Source: Prunus persica
Taxonomy: Eukaryota; Streptophyta; Magnoliopsida; Rosales; Rosaceae
Length of the DNA: 64,000 bases
Direction of reading: 5' to 3'
Assembly: GCF_000346465.2 (NCBI RefSeq)
Contig: NC_034015.1
Coordinates: 17,097,510-17,161,509, forward strand
The translations under genes were made by a program, and so were the position numbers. This document shows, piece after piece, positions 15,301 to 27,632 of this stretch. The notes under the pieces are model-generated. The model saw only the letters and a list, made by a program, of their open reading frames with translations. It was not told the DNA's origin and did no database searches. The first letter of the stretch is position 1. Each line of letters begins with the position of its first letter.

Positions 15301-18300
15301 ATCAGTGGTGGCAGTTGCCACAGATGTCTGTCCATGCCAGGATTCCTCTTTTACAGCAATTCCAACAGCTAGTTGAAGTTCAAGAGTCATCTAGAATTCT
15401 TGTGGACATTGCCAATGGAAACAAACTTTCTGGGAATTCCGTAGTTGGTGTGCACGGAAATCTGTATGCCGATCTCAAGGACATTCTTGAGACTTGGAGA
15501 CTGAGAACTCCAAATGAATGGGATAACATGTCTGTTTGGTATGATTTACTACAATGGAGGAACGAAATGTATAATGCAGTCATAGATGCATTCAAAGATT
15601 TCACGACAACAAATAATAATCTTCATCACCTTGGTTATCGTGACAAAGCTTGGAACGTCAATAAGCTTGCCCGTGTTGGTCGTAAGCAAGGCCTATATGA
15701 TGTTTGCGTGATAATACTTGAAAAGATGTATGGCCATTCAACGATGGAAGTGCAGGTATTTAAAAATATAACAAATATATTGTATTGGGCTTAGGAAGAC
15801 ATCACTCTTACTTTTTTACACCAATCAAACAAAGTACAAGCAAAAACATGTGTGTTGAACCTTTATGGGCATTTACTACAAGCCTAGAAGACCCTTTATG
15901 AATGACTTTATTCTGGGGGTTACTAGCTGAGTTGTTGAAAGCCCTCAATTTATGATTTTTCGTTTCTTGTATTTGGTTCTTGTAACTTCTAACAATGTTC
16001 ATTATGTTAACGTATCAATTTGAACCTTTTGGAGGTAATGTTGCATGAACCTTGTCCTCCTGAGCTTGTGTTTTGTACTTGTTGACTGTACTACGTTATT
16101 TTGGTAATTTTCTTTCATAAACTACTTTCGTTTTAATAGATGCAGGTTTCTAATCCCTTTCCGTGTATGCTACCAGGAGGCCTTTGTTAAGATAAGAGAA
16201 CAAGCAAAAGCTTATTTGGAAATGAAAGGAGAGCTTGCTAGTGGTCTCAATTTAATCAACAGCACTAATCTGGAGTATTTTCCTGTGAAACATAAAGCAG
16301 AAATATTTCGTCTGAAGGGGGATTTCTTGTTAAAGTTAAATGACTCTGAAGGTGCTAATCTTTCATACTCCAATGCCATCAGCCTGTTCAAAAATTTGCC
16401 TAAAGGATGGATAAGCTGGGGAAATTACTGTGACATGGTATTTCATGTTTGTGCTTCAAATGTATTTAATAATATTGGTGTTTTTATTTGTGAGGGCTTA
16501 TCTGCTAAACTATTTTGCACAGGCTTACAGAGAAACCAATGACGAGATGTGGTTGGAGTATGCTGTGAGCTGCTTTCTTCAAGGCATCAAATTTGGCATA
16601 TCTAACTCAAGAAGTCATCTTGCTCGTGTTTTATATCTTCTCAGCTTTGATACTCCCAATGAACCTGTCGGGAAAGCTTTTGATAAATATCTTGACGAAA
16701 TTCCGCACTGGGTCTGGCTTTCTTGGATTCCACAGCTCTTACTTTCTTTGCAGAGGGCAGAAGCTCTCCACTGCAAACTCGTCCTACTAAAAATCGCCAC
16801 TGTGTATCCGCAGGTAAAATGTCCTGTTATATTTGTGAAAGGAGAAGAAATTTAAAACAGTACTTCCCTTCCAACAGAAATATTGATGTTCTCTTGCATT
16901 AAAATCTCAGGCTCTATATTACTGGCTGCGCACGTATTTGCTTGAACGACGCGATGTTGCAAATAAAACTGAACTTGGTAGTAGAATGGCAATGGCTCAA
17001 AGGATGCAGCAAAGTGCCTCTGGTGCCAGTGCTGTTTCAATCGGCTTAGTTGATGGGAATGCTAGAGTGCAAGGTCATAGTGGCAGTAACTTATCCTCAG
17101 ACAACCAAGTTCACCAAGCTGCTCAATCCGGTGGCGGAATTGGTTCTCATGATGGTGGAAACTCTCATGGGCAAGAATCTGAAAGGTCCACAGGTGTCGA
17201 GAGTGGCATCCATACGGGGAATGAGCAACAAAGTTCTTCAACCATCAATGATGGTGGTCAAAGTGCATTAAGGCGCAATGGTGCTCTGGGTTCGGTACCT
17301 TCTGCTGCAAGTGCTTTTGATGCTGCAAAAGATATAATGGAGGCTCTTAGAAGCAAGCATACTAATTTGGCTAGTGAACTCGAGGTGTGATATTTCCGTC
17401 TCATATTTATTAAGTTAAATATTTGATTTACTTTTGTTATGTAGCAGTTTTACTTTATATTTTTTTATTAGTAAGTCAATTTTATTAATTTTAATTAGTG
17501 GAGATCGAAACTTTAACTCTTATACAACTACTGTCTAAGGCAACTCCATAAAAGAATCAAAAGAGAGGCTCCATGTGATCCAAAAAGACAGGGTGAGCAG
17601 AATGGAATGCTTCAGGACTCTAATTGCGGCCTTTGGATTCTCAAATCATCTAATAATATTCTTTTGCAATTCACACCCAGGGAGCCATGTGATAGAACGA
17701 CCTACTAACATTCTATTAAGACAAACTTTTTGTGTTGCTAAGAAGCTAGCCATACATAGTATACCAAAATGTTTAATCTTGTTTAAGACTGCTCATATGG
17801 AGAAAGCATATTGAAGAAAAAAAGGAGTCATATCTTGGTCTTTTTGATCAACTAGATGATATATTTGTTTCTTTTTTCTTTCTGAGTGCAGACTCTGCTG
17901 ACTGAAATTGGTTCAAGGTTTGTCACTCTGCCAGAGGAGAGACTTCTAGCTGTTGTTAACGCACTGCTTCATCGATGTTACAAGTACCCAACTGCCACAA
18001 CAGCTGAGGTTCCCCAATCTCTTAAGAAGGAGCTCTCTGGTGTTTGCAGAGCTTGCTTTTCACAAGATGCTGTGAATAAGCACGTTGAATTTGTGAGAGA
18101 GTATAAACAGGATTTCGAGCGTGATCTTGATCCTGGGAGCACTACTACTTTCCCGGCTACCCTCTCTGAATTGACTGAGCGGTTAAAACATTGGAAAAAT
18201 GTCCTCCAGAGCAATGTTGAGGACAGGTTTCCAGCTGTCTTGAAGCTGGAAGAGGAAAGCAGGGTGTTGCGCGATTTCCATGTCGTTGATGTAGAGGTTC

Positions 18301-20395
18301 CAGGACAATACTTCAATGATCAGGTAATCAAATCAGTGTTTGCACATTTCTGCTCCTATCATTGGGATCCTGGCTTTATTGTTTATTCATTATGATTTAA
18401 CTGATTGGTCTTCCTGTATGACTGTCATTGGATAAATGGAGATGGTAGTATCCCAAGCTGATTCTATCATGTTAAATGACTGTCAAGCTTCTTAAAAACA
18501 AGCCAGTTTTATGATCAAGTTCATTCAATATTCTATTTGATTTCTCAATGCATTTTCTTAAATATAAAAACATGATTGTAATGATCGCAGGAAATTGCAC
18601 CTGACCATACAGTAAAGTTAGACAGGGTTGGAGCTGATATACCAATTGTGCGAAGACATGGAAGTAGTTTCCGTCGTTTGACTTTAATTGGCTCGGATGG
18701 ATCTCAACGTCATTTTATTGTCCAGACATCTTTGACTCCTAATGCTAGGAGTGATGAACGAATATTGCAGCTTTTCCGTGTGATGAACCAAATGTTTGAT
18801 AAGCACAAGGAATCAAGGCGACGCCACATATCTATTCACACCCCAATCATCATTCCTGTTTGGTCTCAGGTTTATCCCTATACGCATTTGAAGGAATTAG
18901 ATTTTATCTTCCCTCTCTTGTGTGTGTGTGTGGAAAAAGAAAAGGGCAGGAAATTTGTTCCGGCCATGTATATAAAGCATGTGTGATCATTTGACTTATC
19001 TACATTTAATAGTATAGCTACTCATACATATTCACTTTTTATAACTCCCGCCTTGAAGACATCTCAGCAGTTTATAGTCAGTTTGGGATTCAGTTCCCCT
19101 TGTACTCAACTATTTCTGTATGTGCAGGTCCGCATGGTAGAAGATGATTTGATGTATAGCACCTTTCTTGAGGTGTATGAGAACCATTGTGCAAGGAACG
19201 ACAAGGAAGCGGATCTTCCCATCACCTATTTTAAGGAGCAATTGAACCAAGCTATATCTGGCCAAATCTCACCAGAAGCTGTCGTAGACCTTCGCCTCCA
19301 AGCTTATAATGACATAACAAGAAATCTTGTAACTGATGGCATTTTTTCGCAATACATGTACAAGACTCTGCTAAATGGCAACCATATGTGGGCTTTCAAA
19401 AAGCAGTTTGCCATCCAGCTGGCCCTCTCAAGTTTCATGTCTCTCATGCTACAAATTGGTGGGAGGTCGCCAAATAAAATTCTATTTGCTAAGAACACAG
19501 GCAAAATATTTCAAACTGATTTTCATCCAGCATATGATGCAAATGGAATGATCGAGTTTAATGAACCAGTACCATTTCGTCTTACGAGGAACATGCAAGC
19601 CTTCTTCTCCCATTTTGGAGTGGAAGGTCTCATTGTGTCTGCAATGTGTGCTGCTGCACAGGCTGTTGTTTCACCTAAAGTGAGTTTTTTGTTGGCAGTT
19701 GCTTTCAGTATGAGGATTAATCAGATCTAAGTTGAGAATGAAGAAAGAAAAAGAAATTATTTGTATCCTAATTCTCAATTTTCCTGTATTGCAGCAAAGT
19801 CAACATCTGTGGCATCAGTTGGCTATGTTCTTCCGTGACGAGCTGCTGTCTTGGTCTTGGAGAAGACCCCTTGGCATGCCTATGGCCCCATTTGCTGGGG
19901 GGGGTAGTATGAACCCCGCTGACTTTAAGCAGAAGGTCATCACCAATGTCGAGCATGTTATTGGCCGGATCAATGGAATTGCCCCACAGTACTTTTCTGA
20001 AGAGGTAAGTCAGGGCCTCCAATCTTATAGTAGCATAGAGCTTTGTCACTTGCAATGATGTCAATTAAATGCCCCTCTTGAAATGAGAAAGAAAAAAAAA
20101 TTGCATTCTTTTCCTTTCCCTTGTCTTTTCAAATAGACTTCAGGACGATGGTGGGCTGAATTTTTTTTTCTTTAATATTTTAGGTTTAATTGGTTTTCAA
20201 ATTTGGTTCAGAATCTGGAAATGATTGCTAATTTAACCGCCCCTAAGAGTGTGTTGTGTTTTCTGCTGCATTCAGGAGGATAATGCCATGGAACCACCAC
20301 AGTCGGTGCAGCGCGGAGTGACTGAGTTGGTTGAAGCTGCCTTGACTCCGAGGAACTTGTGCATGATGGATCCGACGTGGCACCCCTGGTTTTGA
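342..20395 (+). CDS. TRA1: TRA1/TRRAP-like PIKK-family pseudokinase, 5' partial
   Basis: Very large scaffold subunit of SAGA and NuA4 acetyltransferase complexes, which docks activators in the nucleus. I traced 31 exons giving 3579 residues in an unbroken frame; the first ~300 residues are left of the window. Most of the protein is HEAT/TPR-like helical repeat (one 1233-nt exon at 3921-5153), then a FAT region (about 14457-17384), a kinase-like domain (18591-20004) and a FATC tail ending HPWF. Kinase residues are degenerate: no HRD or DFG motif appears around 19470-19530, as expected for TRRAP. Exons: 342-450, 1641-1736, 1828-1890, 1993-2052, 2679-2747, 3354-3435, 3613-3665, 3744-3842, 3921-5153, 5740-6744, 6817-7152, 7479-7737, 7839-8061, 8459-8831, 9200-9349, 9437-9658, 9799-10020, 10416-11069, 11500-11757, 11859-12206, 13135-13616, 13693-14119, 14457-15755, 16177-16437, 16523-16813, 16911-17384, 17892-18323, 18591-18869, 19128-19679, 19795-20004, 20276-20395. 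Exon 13135-13616 carries an in-frame tandem duplication. The 474-nt exon 16911-17384 encodes a Ser/Gly/Gln-rich, probably disordered insert. Confidence 0.95.
451..1640 (+). other. Long TRA1 intron
   Basis: An intron of about 1.2 kb between the first two visible exons. It is T-rich, with acceptor TGCTGCAG at its end. I see no second gene or clear transposon in it; the short open frames here have no protein-like composition. Confidence 0.7.
2164..2360. mobile_element. Foldback MITE in a TRA1 intron
   Basis: The two ends form a long inverted repeat. The left arm (about 2164-2250) and the reverse complement of the right arm (about 2270-2360) share ATTTTTGCT, TTTAACCCAAGG, TGACACATGTCCAT and GCATAACCATGGTT, in the same order. 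The whole element folds into one hairpin with a loop of about 20 bases. No coding capacity. A clean target-site duplication is not evident. Confidence 0.75.
8101..8286. mobile_element. Foldback MITE in a TRA1 intron
   Basis: Diverged inverted-repeat arms about 60 bp long. The left arm has CTTGGCCATCATTAACCATG and the right arm, reverse-complemented, has CTTGGTCACCATTGACCATG; both continue to GGATCAAAAT. It lies in the intron 8062-8458. Non-coding, superfamily not assigned. Confidence 0.65.
11165..11255 (+). other. Exon-like open stretch inside a TRA1 intron
   Basis: Inside the intron 11070-11499 a short frame follows a TATAG acceptor-like site and reads ETSKLSGGDALHLGTPSMDV before stopping. 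Its composition is more protein-like than the flanking intron. Joining exon 11069 straight to 11500 gives the expected TRRAP sequence, so this is not part of the main transcript. It may be a cryptic or retired cassette exon, or chance. Confidence 0.2.
12795..12905 (-). mobile_element. tRNA-derived SINE fragment in a TRA1 intron
   Basis: On the minus strand an A-box-like TTAGTTAGTGGC is followed about 30 bases later by a B-box-like GAGTTCAAATCTC, then a poly-A-like tail (the T-rich run at about 12797-12812 on the plus strand). This is the layout of a tRNA-derived SINE head. It cannot be a functional tRNA gene because no cloverleaf closes. Confidence 0.5.
13153..13296 (+). repeat. In-frame 72-bp tandem duplication within a TRA1 exon
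   Basis: Two direct copies, 13153-13224 and 13225-13296, lie back to back inside exon 13135-13616. Each encodes 24 residues starting DSAVSSSRQGADVGAVISN. The copies differ by a C/T that changes Pro to Leu and by changes in the last codon (Ile ATA against Leu CTG). The frame is kept. The duplication adds 24 residues to a helical-repeat region. Confidence 0.95.
14161..14276. mobile_element. Small foldback MITE in a TRA1 intron
   Basis: Left arm 14161-14206 and right arm 14232-14276 are inverted copies sharing TGTGACT, CACCA, GCATGCTGAC-like and TGGT.TTAC.AGTCC blocks. Each arm is itself close to palindromic around CATGCTGACATG, so the element could fold as a cruciform of hairpins. Non-coding. 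Confidence 0.55.
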
Positions 20396-21582
<1,187 letters not shown>

Positions 21583-21689
21583 AGTAAGTTACAAGGTTCC
21601 TTTTAATGGCCGTGTGACTCCATAAATGGCTGAAGGAGATGATCTAAGGGTGAAGAAGATGCAGAGCGTGCTTATGTTTTTTTTAATTT

Positions 21690-22080
21690 TTAAAACATGC
21701 TGGGCAAAACGACCATTTTAGCCTGGCGTTTAATATTTTTTTTTAACACGCTGGCCAAAATGGCGTCGTTTTGGCCTAACCTAGTGAATTTTTTTTAAAA
21801 AGACCTGGCCAAAACGACGTCATTTTGGTCCAAGTCTTTAAAAAAAAAAAAAAAAAAAAAGAACAGATTCAAAGAGAACTCTCCCGACTTCAGCATCTCC
21901 AATCCAAAACTCCCATTCCTAAACCCTCAAACCTAAATCCCCAATCTCCATCCCCCCAAACCTTTAACCCTCTCCCCCACCAAACCTTTAAGCCCTAGCC
22001 CCAGCTCCTCCAAAAAAATTAAACTTTTACACTATGACCCTATGAGATAAGAGATAAGATTCCTGGATCCGTCCCTGATT
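21690..22080. repeat. Repeat-derived segment with GGCCAAAACGACG motifs
   Basis: Three diverged copies of a near-palindromic motif (CTGGCCAAAACGACGTCATT and variants, near 21700, 21752 and 21808) are separated by poly-T/poly-A runs, with a 20-base A tract at 21840-21860. At about 22078 a segment reading CCTGGATCCGTCCCTG resembles a hAT terminus in inverse orientation. Degraded transposon material; boundaries are unclear. Confidence 0.4.
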
Positions 22081-22712
22081 ATGATGATAAATTCATAGGA
22101 AAATAAAAATGTTTTAGGGTCTTGACCCTATGGGGAAATTTGTTGAAAACGTCATCTGTGGTTATATGTGATTATGGAGTGTAAGTGGATAAAATTGGAG
22201 TGGGGGAAATCACCACTAAAAAAAAAAGCTAGAAATTATATTTGACTCATTTCATAAATTTCTTAATAAATAGTAATTAATTATTTTAAATTTTGTGGAC
22301 TCATTTCATAAAACATACTAATGATAAAGTAATAAGGCATTTAGTTTATAAAAAAGAAAATTTTAAATATGATATTTTGCCACGCGACATTTCTATATTT
22401 TTTGATATTTTGTTGATCTAATTCTACTTTTTTTTTTTTTTTTAAGGAATCTAATTCTACATTTTGGTAAAATATATAAATAGAAAAAAGTACCAACTGG
22501 TCAAAACTAGCAAAGAGTGTTTCATTCATTAAAAATCAGTGAGAACACTGAGAATTACACACCATTTGTGGTCATGAATATCATTTCTATTGTGGATCCC
22601 GAATAAAAAAACAAAACTAAGGAATTACAGAAAATGACCAAAGCAAATCCCTCCCTAAACATGGTTATCAAGAAAGACAACCAAAACACATCAGCACTTC
22701 AAAACCAGAATC

Positions 22713-24255
22713 TTAATTTTCCTCCTCAAGAAAGCGCATGTGCTTGCCTTTTGGTGTTGGCAAGCCCTTCAAGCGAAGGGCACTGGGTGAAACAACAGCA
22801 CCTGAATCAGGACTCTCTGCTGAAAAGTCTTCTTCAACGATTTCAATGTCATCCTCACTGTCATACACAAATCTTGTATGCTTTCCAGCAAACTTGGGGA
22901 TCATTTTCTTCTCATCAACACAAATGTTGTTTATACCATCACAAAGCTCATCAAGATCATAGCCTCCATCCTGTTCATGTTCTTCAATTTCATAACCTTC
23001 ATTCAGATTCAGATAATAATCTTCTTCTTCTTCTTCTTCTTCTTCTTCTTCTTCTGCTTGAGCAACTTCTTCTTCATCTTCATCATGGGTGCTAGCATTG
23101 ACCTGAATTGACCAAATGGAAGCACTATCATCATCTGGTGATGACTTCTCTTTGATTTCAGTAATCACAGAGGAGCACTCTGATGAAACAGAGGAGACTT
23201 CAGATTTCTCAGAGAAATCCAGCAGCAGAGACCGGCTGATGATACTCTTTTGTGATTCAAGGCTTTCTTGATTCTTTCCCTCAAAGATGTCACATACTAC
23301 CTATCACATTTTCATAAATAAAAAGAAATCAGTGATTTGCACTTTTCATTTTGGAGGTAAATGATTAAAGACCCAATCGAAATATTGTCACCAAAATTCC
23401 AAATGAAAATAGGAGAAGAACCCACATATAATCTAGTATGAAAAATCTTCAAACACAAAAGGGTTAGAACCCAACCTGAGAAATCAATTGTTCTTGGATA
23501 AGTGGAGAAGGCTTCTCGAAACCCACACCACCATTGTTGCTTCCACTTGCATCAACAGAGAGATCAGAGACCTGTGGTGTGTTTGCCGGAGTTGGGGCAA
23601 GTAGTCCCATTGGCGAGTTACCAGTAATTCCTTGGAGAAGACGAAGAGGGCGGCTTTCCAATGTGATCTTTGAGAGCTCGGCCTCTTCCTCCACTTGTTG
23701 CAAGAGGGTCTTGACTTGACCCCTCAGCAAGGCCTCTCCGGACCCAGGTGTGTTCTTGGCTCTAAAGCTTCTCTGTTTGACTATGGCCGATGATGGGGTC
23801 TCCAAGCTTCCCATTGCAAGCCCCACAATCGGAGAATCATTGGTTATATCAATCAGGGCTGATCTGTCTTGCTGTTGCTTCCCATTTCTTGGTCTTGATT
23901 TCGATTCAACCTTTTCAGAATCTTCATTCTTCCCTGAAAAAAAGAAACCATGTATCAGTCAGTATAGAGAAACCAAATCTATGGTAAACCCAAGTATCAA
24001 TAAACCCATTTTCCGATCAAAACTCTATGATTGTTCATATTGAAAAAAGGGGGAAAATGAAAACGAAAACCATTAAACCAAGAAACTGATCAAGACCCAT
24101 TTTTTATATTCAAAAACTGACTGGTTATTCAAAAGCAAAGAAAAGAAAAGAAAGTGAGAGAACTCACTTGAAAGGGGAATGTTGTTGGTGTTGCTGTTTT
24201 GAGCAACCAAAGCCTGAGACCTTGTGACTCTTCTGATTGAAGATGGGGTCTCCAT
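22713..24255 (-). CDS. Unnamed plant protein with destruction box; probable APC/C-regulated mitotic protein
   Basis: Three exons read on the minus strand: 24255-24168, 23933-23476 and 23300-22713, giving 377 residues. I do not recognise a named family. Visible features are: METPSSIRRVTRSQ at the N-terminus; a perfect destruction box RSALIDITN (residues 53-61, RxxLxxxxN with the DITN ending common in cyclins and similar APC/C targets); a conserved-looking block GSGEALLRGQVKTLLQQVEE; SPMGLLAPTPANTPQ; a Ser-rich stretch; a long Glu/Asp tract in the last exon encoded by a GAA microsatellite; and a basic C-terminal motif LKGLPTPKGKHMRF. There are no transmembrane segments. Several S/TP sites suit CDK phosphorylation. 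Two MSA elements upstream support G2/M expression. Function is inferred from motifs only. Confidence 0.8.
23019..23055 (-). repeat. Coding GAA microsatellite (poly-Glu)
   Basis: About twelve CTT units on the plus strand (GAA on the coding strand) encode an uninterrupted glutamate run in the last exon of the destruction-box protein. Likely polymorphic in length without frameshift. Confidence 0.9.
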
Positions 24256-24392
24256 TGGATTTGAATTGAGAAATTCGATGAAAAACGAAATGGGTCGTCG
24301 GAAAACTGAAGGCGAAGCAAACAGTGGACGCCGAAAATCAAATTATTGGAAAGCAAGAGAAAAGTCGATATCTTTAGGGCAGAGCTTCGGAG

Positions 24393-24402
24393 GTTTATAA
24401 AG
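24393..24402 (-). promoter_or_regulatory. TATA box of the destruction-box gene
   Basis: The minus strand reads CTTTATAAACC about 140 bases upstream of the ATG at 24255, a plausible TATA position with a start site near 24365. Confidence 0.5.
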
Positions 24403-24436
24403 AGGGTTTGGTGAACGGGGTTCTTAAACGGGAATG

Positions 24437-24447
24437 TGACCGTTGGC
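24437..24447 (-). promoter_or_regulatory. MSA-type G2/M element, proximal
   Basis: The minus strand reads GCCAACGGTCA, one mismatch from the mitosis-specific activator consensus YCYAACGGYYA bound by three-repeat MYB (MYB3R) factors. It sits about 35 bp upstream of the TATA-like sequence. Confidence 0.65.
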
Positions 24448-24485
24448 GCGTGCGGTTCGTCGTATTTTGACACGTTTGCCAAAAC

Positions 24486-24496
24486 TAGCCGTTGGA
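24486..24496 (-). promoter_or_regulatory. MSA-type G2/M element, distal
   Basis: The minus strand reads TCCAACGGCTA, a full match to the MSA consensus YCYAACGGYYA, 49 bp upstream of the proximal element and in the same orientation. Paired MSA sites are typical of B-type cyclin and other G2/M promoters. Confidence 0.7.
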
Positions 24497-24499
24497 GTT

Positions 24500-25001
24500 T
24501 AATTTGAATAGCTGTGGCCTCATCTTTTATTTTCGAGCAATTTAATGGGCCTTGAGATAGGCCTCATCATGATTTGTGTAATTAATTTCCAAGTCTGCCC
24601 ACCAATTTGCTTCATTATAATTTTTTTTTTGTTATTTCTCGTTGATTGGGATTGAGATAGGAGGAAACATAAAGAAATAATAACCAAAAGATTTTTTTTT
24701 TTTTTTGTTATTCAATCGAGATTTCTTACCAAAAAGAAATAATAACCAAATGCAGTTTTTTTTCCCTCCTCTTGAGCTATTATACAAAATGATAAGGTTA
24801 ATATATATAATTTTTATAGACGTGAATTATGTCAGATGGGGCCAAGACACTGTACTCACTTTCTTGCACCCTAATTCAATCATCCTTCCCATAGAATAGT
24901 TTAGTCCACTTTGTCAAAAAGTAGATACAATTTTTTTTTTCTTATGAGATTATACAAGTATAACTTGAAAATGTCAATTTGTATATACATATATATATTT
25001 T
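24500..25001. other. Intergenic, AT-rich
   Basis: Poly-T runs (around 24620, 24693, 24930) and a small TA repeat near 24985. No gene seen. Confidence 0.5.
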
Positions 25002-25164
25002 TATATTACATTCTCATACCACTTTATGTGGCATACGAAGTGAACATCCGCATCAATTAAAAAGTGTCAATAAATTATAAATGAAAAGAAAATGTTAAAT
25101 TAATTTTAATTGATATAGATGTCCACATCGTCAGTCTCATAAGGTGGTATGAGAATGTAATATA
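25002..25164. mobile_element. 163-bp MITE with near-perfect terminal inverted repeats
   Basis: The left end TATATTACATTCTCATACCA (continuing to 25028) and the reverse complement of 25138-25164 agree at 26 of 27 positions. The interior is AT-rich and non-coding. The high identity of the ends suggests fairly recent activity. Confidence 0.8.
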
Positions 25165-25980
25165 CAGTCCCCTTCTATTGAGGGAATTTACGAATTTTTT
25201 TCCAACGATCCAAACTATCTATTTTTTAAGTCTACATTCATAGATCATCCTTGCAAAAAATTAGAGAAATCGGAAACCTTTTTAACATCCAATTGTATCC
25301 TACAAAATCAATGAACACGATACTTCAAGAAAGTACTAAAATTTCAACAACACAATTGAGTGGTCAAATAATATCGGATTCAAATAATTTTTTGTAGAGA
25401 TGATATTTGAATGATTATCTAAAACATAGACGATCCGGATGTCCGCACGTTATTATCATGCATATGCTATTGTAAACATGCAAGAAAACAGGGAGGGATA
25501 ATACATAATACAAAATACATAATGTCCACACAATAATAACATCCGAATGTCCGCATAAGAGAATTTCTGTATATATATTCTATACATGTCAATATTGCTT
25601 ATATATTTGTATCCAAAGTATTTCTCAACGGACCATCCCAGCCCAAGAATAGGGACGGGCCAGACTTTGACGTTCTGGTGGGTTGGGCCTGTAAGGTGGA
25701 GGTAGACTGGGAGTAGTCTGTTAAGAAGGCAAAAAACAAAAAGGAGGAAAATATATTGTGTAAAGAAACGAAAAGAGAAAGTGGGAGGTTGGGAAAGAAA
25801 TGAGAAGGATTTGGTGGCCAGGTGCGCACACAGCTAAGCGCTTATACTTTATTTGATTGGAGGAATAAGCACAGCTCATATTTGTGTGAACAGCCAGATG
25901 CGTACACAAAACCATAAAATTTAATTATTTATTGTGATCCACTCAAGATTTCCTGCTGAATCGTCCTCAGTTCTCTTAAT
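25165..25980. other. Intergenic, AT-rich
   Basis: Repeated fragments such as ATCCGCAT/ATGTCCGCA and ATAATAACATCC near 25440-25560 suggest old transposon debris. No gene seen. Confidence 0.4.
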
Positions 25981-26170
25981 GAGAAATTATAGAATATTAT
26001 GGTAATATAGTTATATGATATATTTTGTATACGTATTATAATATGAGTAGACGACATGATTTATTTTTCTCCTTTTTAAATAATAGTATTCATAAATATC
26101 TAATTAGATTATAACACGTATACAAAATGTATCACATAACTATACTACTGTAGTATTCTATAATTTCTCT
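25981..26170. mobile_element. Foldback MITE, about 190 bp
   Basis: The left arm (25981-26046) and the reverse complement of the right arm (about 26110-26170) share GAGAAATTATAGAATA, TATAGTTAT.TGATA and TTTTGTATACGT.TTATAAT. The arms are about 60 bp with about 85% identity, and the interior is short and non-coding. Confidence 0.75.
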
Positions 26171-26572
26171 AATTTGAATAAACGAAAATTGTATAATAAA
26201 ATAAGAAGATTTTCATAGTCCGTACATTGCAACTTGCTAGATTGAATTTTGAACGCTGTCGGGATTAATTAAGTCACTGTTAGACAATCTCACTGCTACA
26301 TGCATGATTAATAATACCTACAAGTGGCTTAAGGAAAAAAAAAAACACCCAACAACATGTATATTTTACACGTTCCTACTTCGTTACTGAAGCTCCTTAC
26401 AACTTTGAGTGGTATAGCACTTACTGTTGCACATTAATTCGGATAATATTTCATTTTAGTTCTAGGAAACTCTAAATGATATCTGAAATATTTTGTAGAT
26501 TCTTTTGTATGTAAACTGAAAAAAGTGATATGGATTGATCGTTATGTACATATTATGTCATCGTGTTTCAAG

Positions 26573-27350
26573 CAGGGGCGGTCCTACACCTAGGGCAAGG
26601 GAGGCTGCTGCCTACCCCAAAATTTTCAAAAATAAAAAATACCCATATAGAATAGGCCAACCCATGTGAAACATACAAATCAATGCCCACCCTAAACCCA
26701 TGTGAAACATACAAATCAATGCCCGCCCAAAAAGTAAGCCATATGTATGCATAACATAAAATTTCTCTTCTCTTTAATTATCTTCTCTTTAATTTCCTAC
26801 CCCAAAATTTTAAGATTTTGTATATGACAACATTGAATTTAATATATTCTAAATAGGTTAGAAGTTATGTGTTCTAATCTATTCTAGAGTTTACTTAAAG
26901 AATGAATTATAATTTGCTGACTTTGTTGAAATTAATTAGGTCTTTGATTTTTGGAATTTTTGTTGAGATATTTGATTTGATATTGGTATTTTTGAGATGT
27001 TTTGATTTGTTGGTATGTTAATGTTTGATTAAAGGAATTGATGTTATTATGAGAATTTATTTGATTTTTTTTGTTGAGATGTTGGATTAAATAGGTTATC
27101 TTTTGTTATGTCAGATTACAATCCGAATCCCAAGAAAATGAAAAATTTATTGGAAATTTTTTTTAAAGAAAAATAATAGTTTTTTTCTCGCTATATTTTT
27201 ATTTATGTATAGAGATGCATTTGAGAGTAAGGCTTATTATGTCTTCTTACTGGGTGTATAATTTTATGTTTATTAATAAGATTCACTCATAACCTCAAGT
27301 TTTTAATGTAAGTTTGCCCAGTTGAATTTCAAATTCTGAATCCGCCACTC
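26573..27350. mobile_element. Non-autonomous hAT element with 8-bp target-site duplication
   Basis: The left end starts CAGGGGCGGTCC and the right end, reverse-complemented, starts GAGTGGCGGATTC, an imperfect hAT-like terminus. The flanking octamers are GTTTCAAG (26565-26572) and GTTGCAAG (27351-27358), matching 7 of 8, as expected for hAT insertion. The interior has no transposase and holds a 36-bp tandem repeat starting CCCATGTGAAACATAC at 26661 and 26697. Probably mobilised in trans by ZMYM1-like hAT elements such as the relic at 30130-32711. Confidence 0.75.
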
Positions 27351-27632
27351 GTTGCAAGTGAAGTTGCTTTGTCAAGGTGTTATATGAGAAAAACTACATC
27401 ATCTAACAAATAAAATACTCATCGAACAACAAACAAACTCTAAAATAATAATAATAATAATAATACTTTTTATTATAAGAATGAATACAAAAAAGAAAGC
27501 TTTTATTTTACAATTCAATTCATTTCTCAATAAAGAGATAATTAACAAGTGTGTGAACTTTATTCTGGTGGAAAACAACCCATATTTATAGATATATGGG
27601 ATTTTTTGAAATGAAATGATTAATGGAATTAA

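Noticed and set aside
22634..23111. Plus-strand frames with poly-Leu or poly-Phe
   Set aside because: They are produced by the CTT microsatellite of the minus-strand gene.
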